Part shown: piece after piece, positions 43,939 through 52,484 of the stretch
Position numbering within the stretch: position 1 is the stretch's first letter
How the letters are laid out: each line of letters starts with the position of its first letter
NCBI RefSeq assembly: GCF_014648855.1
Contig: NZ_BMRX01000017.1
Coordinates: forward strand, 62,001-126,000
Direction: 5' to 3'
Length of the DNA stretch: 64,000 nt
From: Streptomyces parvulus
GTDB lineage: Bacteria > Actinomycetota > Actinomycetes > Streptomycetales > Streptomycetaceae
Translations under genes and position numbers: made by a program
Notes under the pieces: generated by a model
What the model was told of the DNA's origin: nothing
Database searches by the model: none
What the model saw: the letters and a program-made list of their open reading frames with translations, nothing else

Positions 43939-45287
43939 GGGGTCGGAGCCTGCCCTTCGCGGAAGCGGTTGATGGCGCCGATGTGCCGGGCGCGCAGGTC
44001 GTGGTCGGTGACACCGAGGCCCTCCTCGGGCGCCAGGCACAACACGCCGACCTTGCCCTGGTGGAGGTTGCGGTGGACGTCGTAGGCCGCCTGCCCGGTC
44101 TCCTCCAGCGGGTACACCCTGGACAGCGTCGGGTGGATCTTCCCCTTGACGACGAGCCGGTTGGCCTCCCAGGCCTCCCGGTAGTTGGCGAAGTGCGAGC
44201 CGACGATGCGCTTGAGCGACATCCACAGATAGCGGTTGTCGTACTCGTGCCGGAATCCGGAGGTCGACGCGCAGGTGACGACGGTGCCGCCCTTGCGGGT
44301 GACATACACCGAGGCTCCGAAGGTCTCACGGCCCGGGTGCTCGAAGACGATGTCCACGTCCTCGCCGCCGGTGAGTTCGCGGATGCGCTTGCCGAAGCGC
44401 TTCCACTCCCGGGGGTCCTGCGTCTCCTCGTCCTTCCAGAACCGGTAGTCCTCGGCGTCGCGGTCGATGACCGCCTCCGCGCCCATCGCCCGGCAGATCT
44501 CCGCCTTCTGCTCGCTGGAGACCACACAGACCGGGTTGGCGCCGCCGGCCAGCGCCAACTGGGTGGCGTAGGAGCCCAGTCCGCCGCTCGCGCCCCAGAT
44601 CAGCACGTTGTCGCCCTGCTTCATGCCGGCGCCGTTGCGGGAGACCAGCTGGCGGTACGCGGTGGAGTTGACCAGGCCGGGGGCCGCGGCCTCCTCCCAG
44701 CTGAGGTGGCCCGGCTTGGGCATCAGCTGGTTGGACTTGACCAGGGCCAGCTCGGCCAGACCGCCGAAGTTGGTCTCGAACCCCCAGATGCGCTGCTCGG
44801 GGTCGAGCATCGTGTCGTCGTGGCCGTCGGCCGACTCCAGCTCCACCGACAGGCAGTGCGCCACGACCCGGTCGCCCGGCCGCCACCGGTTCACGCCCGG
44901 ACCGGTGCGCAGCACCACCCCGGCCAGGTCGGAGCCGAGCACGTGGTACGGCTGGTCGTGGCGGGCGGCGTGCGGCGACAGGCGGGCGTAGCGCTCCAGG
45001 AACCCGAAGGTCGGCAGCGGCTCGAAGATCGACGACCAGACGGTGTTGTAGTTCACCGACGACGCCATCACCGCCACCAGCGCCTCACCGGGCCCCGGCA
45101 GCGGCACCGGCACGTCCTGGATCTGGAGCGACTTGCGGGGGTCCTTGTCCCTGGAGGCGATGCCCTCGAACATCGCCACGTCCTCCCGGCGCACCACGGC
45201 GCCCCGGTAGGAGTCCGGCAGCCGCAGCCCTCCGAAGTCCTCCGACGAGGCGTCACCGCGGGAGACGGCATTGATGATCTCGTCCAC
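43935..45287 (-). CDS. ccr: Crotonyl-CoA carboxylase/reductase
   Basis: Ccr reduces crotonyl-CoA, with CO2 fixation to ethylmalonyl-CoA or without it to butyryl-CoA. The 450-residue product matches the family end to end: VPVPLPGPGEALVAVMASSVNYNTVW, GSDLAGVVLRTGPGVNRW, the coenzyme loop IWGASGGLGSYATQLA, FEHPGRETFGASVY and the C-terminal HQGKVGVLCLAPEEGLGV (residues in order). The GTG at 45287 starts exactly where known Ccr proteins begin. It is divergent from the KAS III gene over a 241-bp spacer and leads the two-gene operon with the dehydrogenase. With KAS III it suggests a butyryl-type starter or an ethylmalonyl extender for the aromatic polyketide. Confidence 0.96.
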   Translation of the reverse strand: MDEIINAVSRGDASSEDFGGLRLPDSYRGAVVRREDVAMFEGIASRDKDPRKSLQIQDVPVPLPGPGEALVAVMASSVNYNTVWSSIFEPLPTFGFLERYARLSPHAARHDQPYHVLGSDLAGVVLRTGPGVNRWRPGDRVVAHCLSVELESADGHDDTMLDPEQRIWGFETNFGGLAELALVKSNQLMPKPGHLSWEEAAAPGLVNSTAYRQLVSRNGAGMKQGDNVLIWGASGGLGSYATQLALAGGANPVCVVSSEQKAEICRAMGAEAVIDRDAEDYRFWKDEETQDPREWKRFGKRIRELTGGEDVDIVFEHPGRETFGASVYVTRKGGTVVTCASTSGFRHEYDNRYLWMSLKRIVGSHFANYREAWEANRLVVKGKIHPTLSRVYPLEETGQAAYDVHRNLHQGKVGVLCLAPEEGLGVTDHDLRARHIGAINRFREGQAPTP

Positions 45288-45528
45288 GTGAGTTCCCGGT
45301 CCTCTCGCCACGCTGCGCAACGGCACGTCGGACAGCAGCGTGGAGCACCCGGGCGGCCTCCCGGCACCCCAGCCCACCCCCGGTTTCCGCACCGTCCGGT
45401 TCTGGGGGAGGACTGGGGAGGCCCAGGGGTGCCGCCGGCGCGCATGCTGGTTCGCGCCGTCCGGCCCGAGGAGAGCCCATGACCGCAGCATCCCGCCGGC
45501 GCGACCCGCACGTGAGCCGGGTGGCACC

Positions 45529-46548
45529 GTGACCGTCTACGCGCCCGCCCTGGGCGCGCTCGGCATCCTGGGCACCGGCTCCCACCTGCCCGAGCGGGTG
45601 GTGGACAACGAGACCGTCGGCGCGGCGGCCTCGGTGAGCGCCGAGTGGATCGAGCGCCGCACGGGCATCGTGGAGCGCCGCTACGCCGCCGACGACGAGG
45701 CGGCGTCCGACCTCGCGGCCGAGGCGGCCGTCCGTGCGCTGGCCGACGCCGGGGCGCGGCCGGAGGACCTCGCCTGGATCATCGTGGCGACGTCGACGCC
45801 GGACCACCCGCAGCCGGCCACCGCGGCCCTCCTCCAGCACCGGCTGGGCGCCCACCGCGCGGCCGCCTTCGACGTCAACGCCGTGTGCGCCGGCTTCGTG
45901 GCCGCCCTGCACACGGGAGCGCGGCTGCTCGCCGCCGAAGGAGACGGCGGCGGGCGCCGGCTGGCCCTGGTCGTCGGCACCGAGGTGTACTCGCGGATCA
46001 TCGACCGCACCGACCGCAGGACCGCGCCCCTGTTCGGCGACGGCGCGGGAGCGGTGGTGATCGGACCGGTGCGCGAGGGGCGGGGCTTCCTCGGTACGGG
46101 CATGCGCACCGACGGCGCGCTGCACGGGCTGATCGGGGTCCACGCGGGCGGCAGCAGACAGCCGGCGTCGGAGAAGACCGTGGCGGGCGGCGACCATCAC
46201 TTCCGGATGCGGGGCCGCGAGGTGCGGGAGTTCGTCGAGCGGGAACTGCCGGGCGCCGTCGCCGGCACGCTGGCGGAGTTCGGCGTGACCGCCGCCGACG
46301 TCGACCACTTCGTGCCGCACCAGGCCAACGGGGAGATGCTGCGCGCCATCGTCGGCAGCCTCGGGCTGACCGCGGCCCGCGTGCACCTCCCGGTGGACCG
46401 CCACGGGAACACGGGCGCCGCCTCGATCCCGCTCGCCCTCGACCACGCGCGCCGCCAAGGAGTGCCGCGCGACGGCGAGCTGGTCCTGCTGGCGGGGTTC
46501 GGAGGCGGGATGACGCTGGGCACCGTGCTGCTGCGCTGGGGGCGTTGA
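45529..46548 (+). CDS. 3-Oxoacyl-ACP synthase III (KAS III, FabH-like)
   Basis: KAS III enzymes in type II PKS clusters make the first condensation with a non-acetate starter. The 339-residue product has the Cys in FDVNAVCAGFVAAL (about residue 120), the His in FVPHQANGEML (about 264) and the Asn in RHGNTGAASIPLAL (about 294). Alternative non-FabH functions (acyl transfer to a sugar or drug) usually go with changes in these residues, which are intact here. The GTG at 45529 is used because the fold starts immediately; ribosome-site support is weak. Its divergent partner is ccr, which would provide butyryl-CoA. Together they argue for an alkyl-started aromatic product like those of the frenolicin, benastatin and alnumycin systems. 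Confidence 0.9.
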   Translation: MTVYAPALGALGILGTGSHLPERVVDNETVGAAASVSAEWIERRTGIVERRYAADDEAASDLAAEAAVRALADAGARPEDLAWIIVATSTPDHPQPATAALLQHRLGAHRAAAFDVNAVCAGFVAALHTGARLLAAEGDGGGRRLALVVGTEVYSRIIDRTDRRTAPLFGDGAGAVVIGPVREGRGFLGTGMRTDGALHGLIGVHAGGSRQPASEKTVAGGDHHFRMRGREVREFVERELPGAVAGTLAEFGVTAADVDHFVPHQANGEMLRAIVGSLGLTAARVHLPVDRHGNTGAASIPLALDHARRQGVPRDGELVLLAGFGGGMTLGTVLLRWGR

Positions 46549-46567
46549 GCCGCCGCGCCCGGGACGG

Positions 46568-47611
46568 TCAGGGCGCGACCCGCTGGACCGACGGCCCCCC
46601 GGCCAGCCGCGCCACCATCGTGTCGTAGCGGCGTACGAGAGCTTCCTGGGAGCGGGTCAGTTCGTCGATGCGCCGTTGCAGTCGGGCGACCTCGCCGCCC
46701 AGTTCGAGGGCCTCCGACAGGGTCGCGGGCCCGCCCCCGGGATGCGGGCGGGACGGGGCGGACAGGTCGGGGGCGTGGTTGAGGACCGCCTCCAGCCGGG
46801 CGCGCAGGGCCGGCCCCGGCTCGATGCCGAGTGCCTCCACCAGCCGCCGCCGGGCCCGTTCGTAGACCCCGAGGGCCTCGGCCTGGCGGCCGCTGCGGTA
46901 CAGGGCGACCATCAGCAGGTCGTAGAACCGCTCGTGCAGCGGGTGGTCGACCGTCAGCTTCTCCAGCTCCCCGGTGATCTGGCCGTGCTGGGCGCAGGCC
47001 AGGCTGGCCTCGTAGAGCGACTCCAGGGCCGTCAGCCGGTGTTCCTCCAGCCGGTCCGCCTCGCTCACGCACAGGGGGCCGAGCCGGCTGTCCTGGAGGG
47101 CGGGACCGCGCCACAGGGACAGGGCGTGCCGCAGCAGCCGGACCGCGTACCCCGGATCGGCCGACACGGCGGCCCGGCCCAGCGCGGACAGCCGCTGGAA
47201 GCGCTCGACGTCGGTGGTGGCGGGGCCGAGGCTGAGCAGGTAGCCGGTGGGCAGTGTGCTGATCCACTCGTGGCCCCGCGAGCCCCCGCCCCGCTCGGGC
47301 AGCAGCCGCCGCAGCCTGGCCACATGGGCCTGGAGGGCGTTCGAGGCGTTCGTCGGCGGCCGGTCGCCCCAGAGTTCCTCGGTGAGCCGGTCGACGGAGA
47401 GCAGGCGGTCGGCGTGCAGGACGAGCGCCGACAGGAGGGCGCGCTGCTTGGGACCCGAGGGCACGATGCCCGTTCCCGTCGCGCCGTCGTGCAGCCCGAC
47501 CGGCCCCAGCAGCCGGAACTCCGTCTCCCCGAAGGCCTTGGGCGACAGCGGGTCGGCGGTGCCGGGCCCGCCCGTCGCGCCGTGCGGGGCACCGTCCGGT
47601 GGGTGTTCCAT
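46568..47611 (-). CDS. SARP-family regulator with C-terminal coiled coil
   Basis: The 347-residue product has an OmpR-like DNA-binding region (about 30-125, RLLGPVGLHDG ... LTEELWGDRPPTNASNALQAHV) and an activation domain (130-275, ending MVALYRSGRQAEALGVYERAR). Beyond the usual SARP end it has a Pro/Gly linker and a heptad-like helix (LGGEVARLQRRIDELTRSQE), a short coiled coil that could mediate dimerisation. GAGGGAGCTCTC precedes the ATG. It diverges from the third SARP gene over 354 bp and converges on the KAS III gene. Confidence 0.9.
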   Translation of the reverse strand: MEHPPDGAPHGATGGPGTADPLSPKAFGETEFRLLGPVGLHDGATGTGIVPSGPKQRALLSALVLHADRLLSVDRLTEELWGDRPPTNASNALQAHVARLRRLLPERGGGSRGHEWISTLPTGYLLSLGPATTDVERFQRLSALGRAAVSADPGYAVRLLRHALSLWRGPALQDSRLGPLCVSEADRLEEHRLTALESLYEASLACAQHGQITGELEKLTVDHPLHERFYDLLMVALYRSGRQAEALGVYERARRRLVEALGIEPGPALRARLEAVLNHAPDLSAPSRPHPGGGPATLSEALELGGEVARLQRRIDELTRSQEALVRRYDTMVARLAGGPSVQRVAP

Positions 47612-47965
47612 GAGAGCTCCCTCGTCGGTCGGTCGGCGGGTCGGTGGACGGCGTCGTCGGTGACCGGGCCGGAAATCGGAGGGTCGTCATCCGGTCCGGC
47701 GGCGGTCGGGGGCGAAGGTACGGTCCCTTCGGACGGTAGCCGCCGTACGACGCCGGCGGGCCGGTCCGCGAGCCCCCTTCCAGCGCTCGTACAAGCGTTC
47801 TCGAGCGGTGCGGCGACAGGGCGAAAGCCGGTCTGTGGAGAGTCGCTCGAACGCCGGTCGAGATCCCGGGAGACACGCCACGAGTGGGGCTAGCTTGCTT
47901 CACGGCCGACGGCTTTGAGCCACCGAGGGGCCTCGACCACCTTGGACCGGTACGGGGAGGAAACC
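47612..47965. other. 354-bp spacer between divergent SARP genes
   Basis: It contains a SARP-type direct-repeat cluster (47836-47864), a weaker set around 47779-47807 (TCCAGCG, TACAAGC, TCGAGCG at 11-bp pitch) and leaders for both genes. I see no additional gene. Confidence 0.55.
47836..47864 (+). promoter_or_regulatory. Putative SARP-binding direct repeats upstream of a SARP gene
   Basis: TGGAGAG (47836), TCGAACG (47847) and TCGAGAT (47858) lie at exact 11-bp steps. TAGCTT at 47891 could be the -10 box, further away than in the classic arrangement. The site would allow a SARP cascade or autoactivation. Confidence 0.5.
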
Positions 47966-48787
47966 ATGGAGATTCAGGTTCTGGGTCCGTTGCGCGCCGA
48001 CGTCAACGGGGTCTCGATCGTTCCGACCGCGGGCAAGCCGAGGCAGATCCTCGCCCTGCTCGCCTTCTATCCGGGCCGGGTCATGCCCGTGCCCACGCTC
48101 ATGGAGGAGATCTGGGGCACCAACATGCCGCAGAGCGCCATGACGACCATGCAGACGTACATACTGCAGCTGCGCCGCCGCCTCGGCACGGCGATGGGGC
48201 CCGACGCCCCGGGCCGCGCCAAGGAGGTGCTCGCCACCCGCCACGGCGGCTACCTGCTCCAGGTCCCGCCGGAGAGCGTCGACGTCCACCGCTACGAGCA
48301 GCTGGTGACGGCCGGCCAGGCCGCCTTCGAGGAGGCGCGCGACGAACAGGCCGCGGACCTCTTCCGGGACGCGCTCGCCCTGTGGCAGGGCCCGGCCCTG
48401 GTCGACGTCCGGGTCGGACCGATCCTGGAGATCGAGGTCATGCGGCTGGAGGAGAGCCGGCTCGGCACCGTGGAGCGGCGCATCGACGTCGACCTCCGGC
48501 TCGGCCGGCACGCCGAGCTGATCGCCGAACTCACCGACCTGATCGCCCGTCACCCGCAGCACGAGGGTCTGCACTCGCAGGCCATGGTGGCGCTGTACCG
48601 CTCCGGCCGGCAGGCCACCGCGCTCGACGTCTACCGCCGGCTGCGCGGCCGGCTGATCGAGGAACTGGGCGTGGAGCCGTCACCGCAGCTCCAGCGGCTG
48701 CACCAGGCGATGCTCACCGTCGACCCGGCCCTCGACGTGGCGTGCGGACCGCGCCGCACCTCCACCTTCAACCTGTACGCGGCCTGA
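47966..48787 (+). CDS. SARP-family pathway activator
   Basis: The 273-residue product is a standard SARP: winged-helix DNA-binding domain (residues 1-98, PRQILALLAFYPGRVMPV, LMEEIWGTNMPQSAMTTMQTY) and activation domain (105-250, ending MVALYRSGRQATALDVYRRLR). It is the SARP most like ActII-ORF4. GGGGAGG lies five bases before the ATG at 47966. It is followed after 48 bp by the thioesterase and minimal PKS genes, so it is the most likely direct activator of the core structural genes. Confidence 0.92.
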   Translation: MEIQVLGPLRADVNGVSIVPTAGKPRQILALLAFYPGRVMPVPTLMEEIWGTNMPQSAMTTMQTYILQLRRRLGTAMGPDAPGRAKEVLATRHGGYLLQVPPESVDVHRYEQLVTAGQAAFEEARDEQAADLFRDALALWQGPALVDVRVGPILEIEVMRLEESRLGTVERRIDVDLRLGRHAELIAELTDLIARHPQHEGLHSQAMVALYRSGRQATALDVYRRLRGRLIEELGVEPSPQLQRLHQAMLTVDPALDVACGPRRTSTFNLYAA

Positions 48788-48835
48788 AGCCGCACGCGGT
48801 CCGCGAAGGCCGCGGCGGGAGGGGAGGGACGCTCC

Positions 48836-49603
48836 GTGTCCGACGCACCGCCGGTGCCCCTGCACTGCTTCGCCCACGCCGGGGCCGGCATCTCCGCCTT
48901 CCACGGCTGGAGTGCCGACCTGGGCACCGGCGCCCTGTCCACGCCCCATCTGCTGCCGGGCCGCGAAGCCCGGCGGCGCGAACCCCGGGTGACCGCACGC
49001 GAGACGCTGCTCGCCGACCTGTTCGACGGCTTCCGCGCGCCCGCCGCCCCGTACGTGCTCTACGGCCACAGCCTCGGCGCGCTGGTCGCCTACACCCTCG
49101 CCCGGGCGCTGCACGAGGCCGGTCTGCCCACCCCGGCGCTGCTCGCCGTGGGCGCCTGCCCGCCGCCCGACGCCGCCTCCGTGCTCTCCGACGCCTGCCG
49201 GGAGCCCGAACGGCGGCTGCGGAGCCTGCTCGACACCCTGGGCGCCGGCCCGCCGGACACCGTCCCCGGCGACCTGTGGGAGCGCAAGGTGCTGCCGGTG
49301 CTGCGCGACGACCTGGTCCTCGCCGACGCCCTGCGCGCCGCCGCCCGCCACCCGGTGGCCGGCGGCCCGTTCCGGGTGCCGGTGCTGGCCGTCGCGGGCG
49401 CGGACGACCTGCTGGCCCCGCCGCCGGTGATGGCCGGCTGGCACCGCTGGACGGCGGCACGGACCACCACCCGCACCCTGCCCGGGGACCACTTCTTCGT
49501 ACGGGGACGCGCACTGCCCCGGCTGCTCGGGCGGGCCTGCCGCGTCGTCCGCCGGACGGCGGCGCGGCCCGCATCACTGTCGACCACCGGAGGACGAGCG
49601 TGA
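48836..49603 (+). CDS. Type II thioesterase (alpha/beta hydrolase)
   Basis: The 255-residue product shows the order of PKS-associated external thioesterases: LHCFAHAGAGISAFHGW at the N-terminus, GHSLGALVAY with the nucleophilic Ser (about residue 79), the Asp in AGADDLLAPP and the His in GDHFFV (about 222). It would clear misprimed acyl groups from carrier proteins or free the chain. The GTG at 48836 follows GGGGAGGGACGC. It precedes the KS-alpha gene by 10 bp. External thioesterases are normally linked to type I PKS or NRPS, so its place at the head of a type II minimal PKS is noteworthy. Confidence 0.9.
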   Translation: MSDAPPVPLHCFAHAGAGISAFHGWSADLGTGALSTPHLLPGREARRREPRVTARETLLADLFDGFRAPAAPYVLYGHSLGALVAYTLARALHEAGLPTPALLAVGACPPPDAASVLSDACREPERRLRSLLDTLGAGPPDTVPGDLWERKVLPVLRDDLVLADALRAAARHPVAGGPFRVPVLAVAGADDLLAPPPVMAGWHRWTAARTTTRTLPGDHFFVRGRALPRLLGRACRVVRRTAARPASLSTTGGRA

Positions 49604-49613
49604 GGGACAGCCG

Positions 49614-50876
49614 ATGAGACGAGTCGCCATCACCGGGATCGGAGTGGTCGCGCCCGGCGGTGTGGGCACCACCGCGTTCTGGTCGCTGCTGACCGAGGGA
49701 CGCACCGCCACCCGCCCCATCACCTTCTTCGACGCCTCGGGGTTCCGCTCCCGGATCGCCGCCGAGGCCGACTTCGACCCCGCCCGGCACGGCTTCACCG
49801 CCGAAGAGGCCCGACGTCTCGACCGGGCCGCCCAGTTCGGCCTGGTCGCCGCCCGCGAAGCGGTCGCCGACAGCGGCCTGGACACCGCCGCCGCCGAACG
49901 CACCGGCGTGGTGCTGGGCAGCGCCGTCGGGTGCAGCACCGGCCTCGACGAGATCTACGCCCACGTCAGCGAGCACGGCGCCGGCTGGCAACTGGACCAC
50001 ACCCGGGCCGAGGCACGGCTCGGTGACTACCTGGTGCCCAGCTCCCTGGCCGCCGAGGTCGCCCGGGACACCGGAGCGCTCGGACCGGTCGCCGTCGTCT
50101 CCACCGGCTGCACCTCCGGCCTCGACGCGCTCGGCCACGCCGCCGAACTCATCCGCGAGGGCAGCGCCGACGTGATGGTCGCGGGCGCCTCCGAGGCGCC
50201 GATCACACCCATCACCCTGGCCTCCTTCGACGCCATCCGCGCCACCTCGGCCCGCAACGACGAACCCGGGACCGCCTCACGCCCCTTCGACCGCACCCGC
50301 AACGGCTTCGTCCTCGGCGAGGGCTGCGCCATGCTCGTGCTGGAGGAGTACGGCCACGCCCGGCGGCGCGGCGCGCCCGTGTACGCCGAGATCGCCGGGT
50401 TCGCCGGCCGCTCCAACGCCTACCACATGACCGGACTGCGCCTGGACGGCGCCGAGATGGCCGAGGCCATCCGCGTCGCACTGCTGGAGGCACGGGTGAA
50501 CCCCGAGGACGTCGACTACGTCAACGCGCACGGCTCCGGCACCAAGCAGAACGACAAGCACGAGACGGCCGCCTTCAAACGCGGCCTCGGCGAGCACGCC
50601 CGGCGGATCCCGGTCAGCTCGATCAAGTCGATGATCGGGCACTCGCTCGGCGCGATCGGCTCGCTGGAGATCGCCGCCTGCGCCCTGGCCATCAAGCACG
50701 ACACCGTGCCGCCCACCGCCAACCTGCACGAGCCGGACCCCGACTGCGACCTCGACTACACGCCGCTCACGGCCCGGGAACAGCGCACCGACACCGTGCT
50801 CAGCGTCGGCAGCGGCTTCGGCGGCTTCCAGAGCGCGATGGTCCTGACCGCCGGACGACCGGAGGTGGCCGCATGA
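49614..50876 (+). CDS. Type II PKS ketosynthase alpha
   Basis: The 420-residue product is the catalytic condensing subunit of the aromatic minimal PKS. It has the active-site Cys in STGCTSGLDA (Cys166), the histidine motifs NAHGSGTKQNDKHE (about 303-316) and SMIGHSLGAIGS (about 340-351), and the end motif GSGFGGFQSAMVL. ATG at 49614 has GTGAGGGACAG upstream, and the stop overlaps the chain length factor start by four bases, the usual coupling. The dimer with the chain length factor should build the poly-beta-ketone on the type II ACP that follows. Confidence 0.97.
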   Translation: MRRVAITGIGVVAPGGVGTTAFWSLLTEGRTATRPITFFDASGFRSRIAAEADFDPARHGFTAEEARRLDRAAQFGLVAAREAVADSGLDTAAAERTGVVLGSAVGCSTGLDEIYAHVSEHGAGWQLDHTRAEARLGDYLVPSSLAAEVARDTGALGPVAVVSTGCTSGLDALGHAAELIREGSADVMVAGASEAPITPITLASFDAIRATSARNDEPGTASRPFDRTRNGFVLGEGCAMLVLEEYGHARRRGAPVYAEIAGFAGRSNAYHMTGLRLDGAEMAEAIRVALLEARVNPEDVDYVNAHGSGTKQNDKHETAAFKRGLGEHARRIPVSSIKSMIGHSLGAIGSLEIAACALAIKHDTVPPTANLHEPDPDCDLDYTPLTAREQRTDTVLSVGSGFGGFQSAMVLTAGRPEVAA

Positions 50877-52129
50877 CCGCCCTCGCCGGACGGGAACGCG
50901 GACTGATCGGCGCCCGCGACGTCACCGCGGCCGTCACCGGCATCGGCGTCGTCGCCCCCGGCGGCGTCGGCACCGAAGCCTGGTGGGCGTCCGCGCTGCG
51001 CGGCCGCAGCGCCATCGGCCCCGTCACCCGCTTCGACGCGTCCGGCTCGCCCGCCCGGCTGGCCGGCGAGATCGCCGGGTTCACCGACGAGGACCACGTG
51101 TCCGGACGGCTGCTGCCGCAGACCGACCGCGTCACCCGGCTCGCCCTCGCCGCCGCCGCCGAAGCCCTCGGCATGGCGGAGCTGGACCCCGAAGGCCTGC
51201 CCGACTACGCCGTCGGCGTGGTCACCGCGAACGCGGCCGGCGGATTCGAGTTCGGCCAGCGAGAGCTACAGGCCCTGTGGAGCCGGGGCAGCCGGCACGT
51301 CGGCGCCTACCAGTCGTTCGCCTGGTTCTACGCGGCCAACTCGGGCCAGATCTCCATCCGGCACGGGCTGCGCGGACCCAGCGGAGTCGTCGTCTCCGAA
51401 CAGGCCGGCGGTCTCGACGCCGTCGCCCAGGCCCGCCGGCACCTGCGCCGGGGCGTCCAGGCCGTGGTGACCGGCGGCGCCGACTCCACCCTGTGCCCCT
51501 GGGGCTGGACCGCCCACCTGGCCGCCGGCGGGATGAGCACCGCCCACGACCCCGACCGGGCCTACCTGCCCTTCGACGCGGACGCGAACGGCCACGTCGT
51601 CGGCGAGGGCGGAGCGCTGTTCGTCGTCGAGGACGGCGACGCCGCCCGCGCCCGCGGGGCCCGCGTCCTCGGCCTCGTCGCGGGCTGCGCCGCCACCTTC
51701 GACCCCGCCCCGGGCGCCGGCCGCCCCCGGCTGCTCGCCGCCGCCGAACTCGCCCTGGCCGACGCGGAGATCACTCCCGCGGACGTGGACGTCGTGTTCG
51801 CCGACGCGGCCGGCGACCGGGCCGCCGACCGGGCCGAGGCAGAGGCGCTGACCACCCTGTTCGGGCCTTTCGGCGTGCCCGTCACCGCCCCCAAGGCGAT
51901 GACCGGGCGGCTGCTGTCGGGTGGCTCGGCGGTGGACCTGGCGGCGGCCCTGCTCGCCCTGCGCGACCAGGTGATCCCGCCGACCGCGGGCACGACGGAC
52001 GTCGCCGACGACTGCCCGGTGGACCTGGTGACGGGCCGGGCCCGCCCCGCCCGGCTGCGCACCGCGCTCGTCCTGGCCCGCGGCCGGGGCGGCTTCAACG
52101 CCGCGACCGTCGTACGCGCCGCCGACTGA
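50873..52129 (+). CDS. Type II PKS chain length factor (KS-beta)
   Basis: The 418-residue product parallels KS-alpha but has Gln in place of the active Cys (VVVSEQAGGLDA, Gln177), the mark of chain length factors, which decarboxylate malonyl-ACP or shape the tunnel. The histidine motifs are also replaced (VVFADAAGDRAADRAEAEAL). Its ATG overlaps the KS-alpha stop. The residues that gate chain length cannot be mapped without an alignment, so the polyketide length is open. Confidence 0.96.
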   Translation: MTALAGRERGLIGARDVTAAVTGIGVVAPGGVGTEAWWASALRGRSAIGPVTRFDASGSPARLAGEIAGFTDEDHVSGRLLPQTDRVTRLALAAAAEALGMAELDPEGLPDYAVGVVTANAAGGFEFGQRELQALWSRGSRHVGAYQSFAWFYAANSGQISIRHGLRGPSGVVVSEQAGGLDAVAQARRHLRRGVQAVVTGGADSTLCPWGWTAHLAAGGMSTAHDPDRAYLPFDADANGHVVGEGGALFVVEDGDAARARGARVLGLVAGCAATFDPAPGAGRPRLLAAAELALADAEITPADVDVVFADAAGDRAADRAEAEALTTLFGPFGVPVTAPKAMTGRLLSGGSAVDLAAALLALRDQVIPPTAGTTDVADDCPVDLVTGRARPARLRTALVLARGRGGFNAATVVRAAD

Positions 52130-52206
52130 CGACCACACACCCGGGGCCGCGGCCACCGCACCCGCGGCCCGGACCACCCACGGAACCGACGAAGGCGAGG
52201 AACCTC

Positions 52207-52470
52207 GTGGACCGGCTGGAACTCACCGAACTCACCGCCCTGCTGCGCACCTGCGCCGGCGAGGGAGAAGGCATCGACCTGAACGGCGACGTCCTCGACA
52301 CGCCGTTCGTCGACCTGGGCTACGACTCGCTCGCCCTGCTCCAGGTCACCGGCATCGTCGAGCGCGACCACGACATCACGCTCGACGAGGAGGCGCTGGA
52401 CGAGGCGGAGACGCCCCGCCAGTACCTCGACCTCGTCAACCAGGCCCTGTCCGCCCGCGCCGCCGCCTGA
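52207..52470 (+). CDS. Type II PKS acyl carrier protein
   Basis: This 87-residue acidic protein is the carrier of the minimal PKS. The modification site is in FVDLGYDSLALLQVTG (Ser about residue 43). The rest (ITLDEEALDEAETPRQYLDLVN) matches aromatic-PKS ACPs. The GTG at 52207 has GAGGAA upstream; it follows the chain length factor gene by 77 bp and precedes a monooxygenase gene by 14 bp. The order KS-alpha, CLF, ACP is canonical. Confidence 0.94.
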   Translation: MDRLELTELTALLRTCAGEGEGIDLNGDVLDTPFVDLGYDSLALLQVTGIVERDHDITLDEEALDEAETPRQYLDLVNQALSARAAA

Positions 52471-52484
52471 AAGGGAGGACCGCC

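Noticed and set aside
48836..49603. Thioesterase considered as part of the ansamycin pathway
   Set aside because: It lies far away and directly in front of the type II minimal PKS genes with a 10-bp gap.
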